From NCBI GenBank assembly GCA_965227265.1, contig OZ245738.1, forward strand, positions 1,736,001 through 1,800,000: 64,000 nt of DNA, written 5' to 3'. Of this stretch, positions 61,702 through 64,000 are shown piece by piece; within the stretch, counting starts at the first letter, position 1; the number at the start of each line of letters is the position of its first letter. The notes beneath the pieces are model-generated. The model had not been told where the DNA came from. It saw only the letters and a program-made list of their open reading frames with translations, and did not search any database. The translations under genes were made by a program, and so were the position numbers. The stretch is from UBA2336 sp965227265 (GTDB lineage Bacteria > Bacteroidota > Bacteroidia > Cytophagales > Cyclobacteriaceae).

Positions 61702-62556
61702 ATGACAGAAAGAGAATTTGAATTGATGGACGATTACCTGTCAAACCGCCTCAACGCTGAAGATAAATCAGCGTTCGAGCAGCAGGTTCAAGCTGACCCC
61801 CAGCTTGCGCAGGAACTCGACATTCAGAAAGACTTAGTAGAAGGCATTAGACAAGCCCGGGCCGTTGAGCTTAAGAGTATGCTCAACAATGTTCCGGTTT
61901 CACCGATTAATGGTGGAAGTAGCTTGTTGACGAAAGTGGGAACATGGGCAGTAGTTGCCGGACTTGTGGTGACGGGGATTTATTTCTATTCAACCCATGA
62001 AGAGGAAAAAGGTACCGGTGAGCTGAACGTAATTTCAGAACAGAAACCTGAAGTTAAGCCAGAACTTGCTGTAGTTCCGGAAACAGAATCAACTACCGTT
62101 GAGAAAGAAACTTCTGCTCCGGAAACTAAAGCTGAAGATAAGGTTAAGAAGTCAGAGCCTACGGTTGAGAAAACCGAACCCGCTCCGGCTAAGCCTATCG
62201 ATGTTTACGTTCCTTCAGAAGAAGTTGATGAGAAGACAAAGCAGTACGAGCTTGAGCAGATGGAGAACATCAAGAAGGCATTCGTAACATCTTCGATAGA
62301 AGTTGAAACGGATACCATGAGCAAGAAGTACAACTTCCATTACGTATTCAAAAACAATAAGCTGATTTTGTACGGTGCTTTTGAAAGGAATTTGTACGAA
62401 ATCCTTGAGTTTATTGGTGATGAAAAACGTACAGTGGTGTTGTTTTACAAATCAAATTACTACTTGCTTGATATCGCAAAAGCTCAGCCTACCAAACTGA
62501 CTCCGATACGTGACCGGAAGCTCTTGAAGATGCTCCAGGCACACCGAAGTAAATAG
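61702..62556 (+). CDS. Probable anti-sigma-like single-pass membrane protein
   Basis: A 284-residue protein. The N-terminal ~55 residues (MDDYLSNRLNAEDKSAFEQQVQADPQLAQELDIQKDLVEGI) resemble the cytoplasmic part of Bacteroidota anti-sigma factors without a zinc site. A membrane helix (VGTWAVVAGLVVTGIYFYS, about 75-93) follows, then a Pro/Glu/Lys-rich linker (about 100-175) and a beta-rich periplasmic domain (KKYNFHYVFKNNKLILYGAF, RTVVLFYKSNYYLLDIAK). It is coupled to the ECF sigma gene and ends in a terminator. Regulation of the sigma factor is inferred. Confidence 0.82.
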   Translation: MTEREFELMDDYLSNRLNAEDKSAFEQQVQADPQLAQELDIQKDLVEGIRQARAVELKSMLNNVPVSPINGGSSLLTKVGTWAVVAGLVVTGIYFYSTHEEEKGTGELNVISEQKPEVKPELAVVPETESTTVEKETSAPETKAEDKVKKSEPTVEKTEPAPAKPIDVYVPSEEVDEKTKQYELEQMENIKKAFVTSSIEVETDTMSKKYNFHYVFKNNKLILYGAFERNLYEILEFIGDEKRTVVLFYKSNYYLLDIAKAQPTKLTPIRDRKLLKMLQAHRSK

Positions 62557-62589
62557 CAGTTTAAAAATCATATTTAAAGATCATAAAAG

Positions 62590-62620
62590 AGTCCCGAACC
62601 AATCGGGGCTTTTTTATTTT
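62590..62620 (+). terminator. Rho-independent terminator after the anti-sigma-like gene
   Basis: AGTCCCGA (62590-62597) pairs with TCGGGGCT (62603-62610), one G-U, followed by TTTTTTATTTT. Confidence 0.88.
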
Positions 62621-62648
62621 ATAGCGATTAAATCTTACATTTGGGGCT

Positions 62649-63536
62649 GTGCAACCGAGTTACACCCGCAAAACGTTAGGAAGCTATCCCTCAGTGGGCG
62701 TAGTAATCAGTATTACGCTGGCATTGTTTGTTACAGGATTGTTCGGATTACTAATTATCTATTCCCAGGAACTGGAGCGTGTGGTTCGAGAGAACATCAA
62801 ATTACAAGTTTACCTTAAAAGCAATTTAACCGAGACGCAACGTACGCAGGTACAAAAAAAACTAGAGCAACTCCCCTACATCAATAAAACTGTAGCTGAA
62901 GATCCGGTTGTCTATATCTCAAAAGAAGAAGCCGGTAAAAAATTCATTGCCGAAACAGGCGAAGATTTCAATCAATTCCTGGGTGAAAATCCGCTGCACG
63001 ATGCCTATGTGTTAACGATAGATCCCGCCTATCATTCAAAAGAAAGTGTAGATAAAATCAAAGTTGAGCTTGAGAAAATGAATGGGGTTTTTGAGGTTTT
63101 CTATGTAGAAGGACTTATCGAGTCAATAAACAAGAACGTAACTCGGGTTGGGGTTATTCTGGCAGCAATTATCGCATTACTATTAATTACAGTAGTTCTG
63201 CTTATTAACAGCACACTTCGTTTAGCCCTTTTCTCACAGCGTTTCTTAGTAAGAAGCATGCAATTGGTTGGCGCCCGGAAGTGGTTTATTCAACGGCCGT
63301 TTTTAATACGAGCAGTAGTGTACGGAGTTCTTTCCGGTGCACTTGCCTCAGTCGGGATTTGGTTGATGGTGAACTATGCCAATAAGAATATTGAAGACCT
63401 GGCGTTAATTCAAAATAAGGAGCGGATGGTTACGTTAAGCATCTGTCTGATTGTTGTGGGAATGATTGTAGCGGTTACCAGCAGTTACTTTGCCATTCGC
63501 AAATATTTAAAAATGTCATTGGACGAATTATATTAA
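62649..63536 (+). CDS. ftsX: Cell division protein FtsX
   Basis: A 295-residue inner-membrane protein starting with GTG. FtsX pairs with the ATPase FtsE and controls peptidoglycan hydrolases at the septum. Membrane segment 1 (VGVVISITLALFVTGLFGLLII) is followed by the periplasmic loop (about 45-160) with YLKSNLTETQRTQVQKKLEQL and AYVLTIDPA, then three more segments with the FtsX/MacB core ALFSQRFLVRSMQLVGARKWFIQRPF. A TACATTTG box at 62636-62643 would give an almost leaderless transcript. ftsE is not in the window, as is usual where the genes are split in Bacteroidota. Confidence 0.94.
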   Translation: MQPSYTRKTLGSYPSVGVVISITLALFVTGLFGLLIIYSQELERVVRENIKLQVYLKSNLTETQRTQVQKKLEQLPYINKTVAEDPVVYISKEEAGKKFIAETGEDFNQFLGENPLHDAYVLTIDPAYHSKESVDKIKVELEKMNGVFEVFYVEGLIESINKNVTRVGVILAAIIALLLITVVLLINSTLRLALFSQRFLVRSMQLVGARKWFIQRPFLIRAVVYGVLSGALASVGIWLMVNYANKNIEDLALIQNKERMVTLSICLIVVGMIVAVTSSYFAIRKYLKMSLDELY

Positions 63537-63544
63537 TACACATC

Positions 63545-63766
63545 ATGGAAAAATTACCTTTCGGAAAAAAGAACTATCAGTGGATGATCATTGGCCTTGT
63601 TGCCTTGGTCGTTGGGTTTATCATCATGTCGCTTGATGGTGAGCCTTATGGCTTTGGATTTTTAGGATTGACCCTTGGCCCGATCGTGGTGATGGCTGGA
63701 TTTGTTATTGAGATCTACGCAATCCTCATCAAGCCTGATACTACCAAGACAGAAGTTAAAAAATAA
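63545..63766 (+). CDS. DUF3098 small membrane protein
   Basis: A 73-residue protein with two hydrophobic helices (WMIIGLVALVVGFIIMSLD and FLGLTLGPIVVMAGFVIEIYAIL) and a Lys-rich tail. The opening PFGKKNYQWMIIG is characteristic of DUF3098. It lies 8 bases after ftsX and 6 before uppP, a grouping common in Bacteroidota and suggestive of a link to cell envelope growth. Function unknown. Confidence 0.92.
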   Translation: MEKLPFGKKNYQWMIIGLVALVVGFIIMSLDGEPYGFGFLGLTLGPIVVMAGFVIEIYAILIKPDTTKTEVKK

Positions 63767-63772
63767 TTCTGG

Positions 63773-64000
63773 TTGTCTTTACTGCAATCCATTATCCTCG
63801 CCATTGTTGAAGGACTGACGGAATTTCTTCCTGTGTCATCAACCGGCCATATGATCATTGCCTCCTCTGTTATGGGCATTGAATCCGATCCTTTTGTAAA
63901 ACTTTTTACTGTTGCCATTCAATTAGGCGCTATTCTTTCCGTAGTTGCGCTTTACTGGAAGCGCTTCTTTCAGTCGTTTGATTTTTATCTGAAGATTGGT
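63773..64000 (+). CDS. uppP: Undecaprenyl-diphosphatase (5' part, cut by window end)
   Basis: 76 codons are visible. The frame has no ATG upstream of the conserved N terminus; TTG at 63773 is placed exactly where family members begin (SLLQSIILAIVEGLTEFLPVSSTGH). The EGLTE acid motif and SSTGH are part of the active site. The second motif (PGxSRS) would lie beyond the window. The enzyme recycles the C55 lipid carrier for peptidoglycan synthesis. Third gene of the ftsX group. Confidence 0.9.
   Translation, partial: MSLLQSIILAIVEGLTEFLPVSSTGHMIIASSVMGIESDPFVKLFTVAIQLGAILSVVALYWKRFFQSFDFYLKIG

Noticed and set aside
1..64000. CRISPR arrays, tRNA or rRNA genes, integrases, phage genes, insertion sequences
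   Set aside because: No regularly spaced repeats, no cloverleaf-like sequence in the gaps and no transposase or integrase motifs were seen by eye; a tRNA scan was not possible.

Overview
The window reads as chromosome from a free-living member of the Bacteroidota, most likely a Cytophagales-type bacterium. Evidence: a SusC/SusD pair, two GH92 mannosidases, TonB receptors, many secreted and lipobox proteins, promoters of the TTTG / TAnnTTTG type, and the ftsX - DUF3098 - uppP order. I see no rRNA, tRNA, CRISPR array, phage or insertion sequence. Both edge genes are cut by the window.

Layout. 1-13,330 (minus strand): a tight eight-gene operon, rbsK - susC - susD - three ADP-ribosylglycohydrolase-family enzymes - two double-domain esterases. 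It looks like a scavenging locus for ribose-containing molecules (ADP-ribose, nucleosides or their esters), comparable in logic to the ribose-utilisation (rus) loci of gut Bacteroides but with a different enzyme set. 13,600-17,920 (minus): a DASS-type anion transporter, a fused CitD-CitE citrate lyase chain and CitF. The promoters of these two operons share box sequence, box spacing and a LacI-like palindrome, so they are probably co-regulated. 18,100-27,200: unlinked genes (helical-repeat protein, flavin disulfide-reductase homologue without redox cysteines, sensor kinase, CtlX-like hydrolase, PAP2 phosphatase, IPT/TIG lipoprotein, riboflavin synthase). 27,275-38,086 (plus): small membrane/regulator genes, DUF72, cysS, yidD, a Tat-linked GMC dehydrogenase pair, HPP protein, M28 peptidase, ACMSD-like amidohydrolase. 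38,187-42,772 (minus): two GH92 genes, one with the catalytic acid changed from Glu to Gln. 42,896-48,629 (plus): trhO, M23 peptidase, outer-membrane protein and a secreted TPR-CHAT protease-like protein. 48,679-51,824 (minus): TonB receptor, HMA protein and a Cys-rich small protein (metal handling). 51,906-57,628 (plus): pcm, thioesterase, then a nitrogen cluster amtB - porin - glnA with intercistronic hairpins. 57,893-64,000 (plus): small secreted repeat protein, membrane pyrophosphatase, ECF sigma with a likely anti-sigma partner, ftsX, DUF3098 and the start of uppP.

Three of the five convergent gene boundaries carry a palindromic repeat; the other two have no spacer. Strongest leads: the ribose/ADP-ribose operon and its shared switch with the citrate lyase operon, the Gln-type GH92, the CitD-CitE fusion without visible maturation genes, and the cysteine-less disulfide-reductase homologue.
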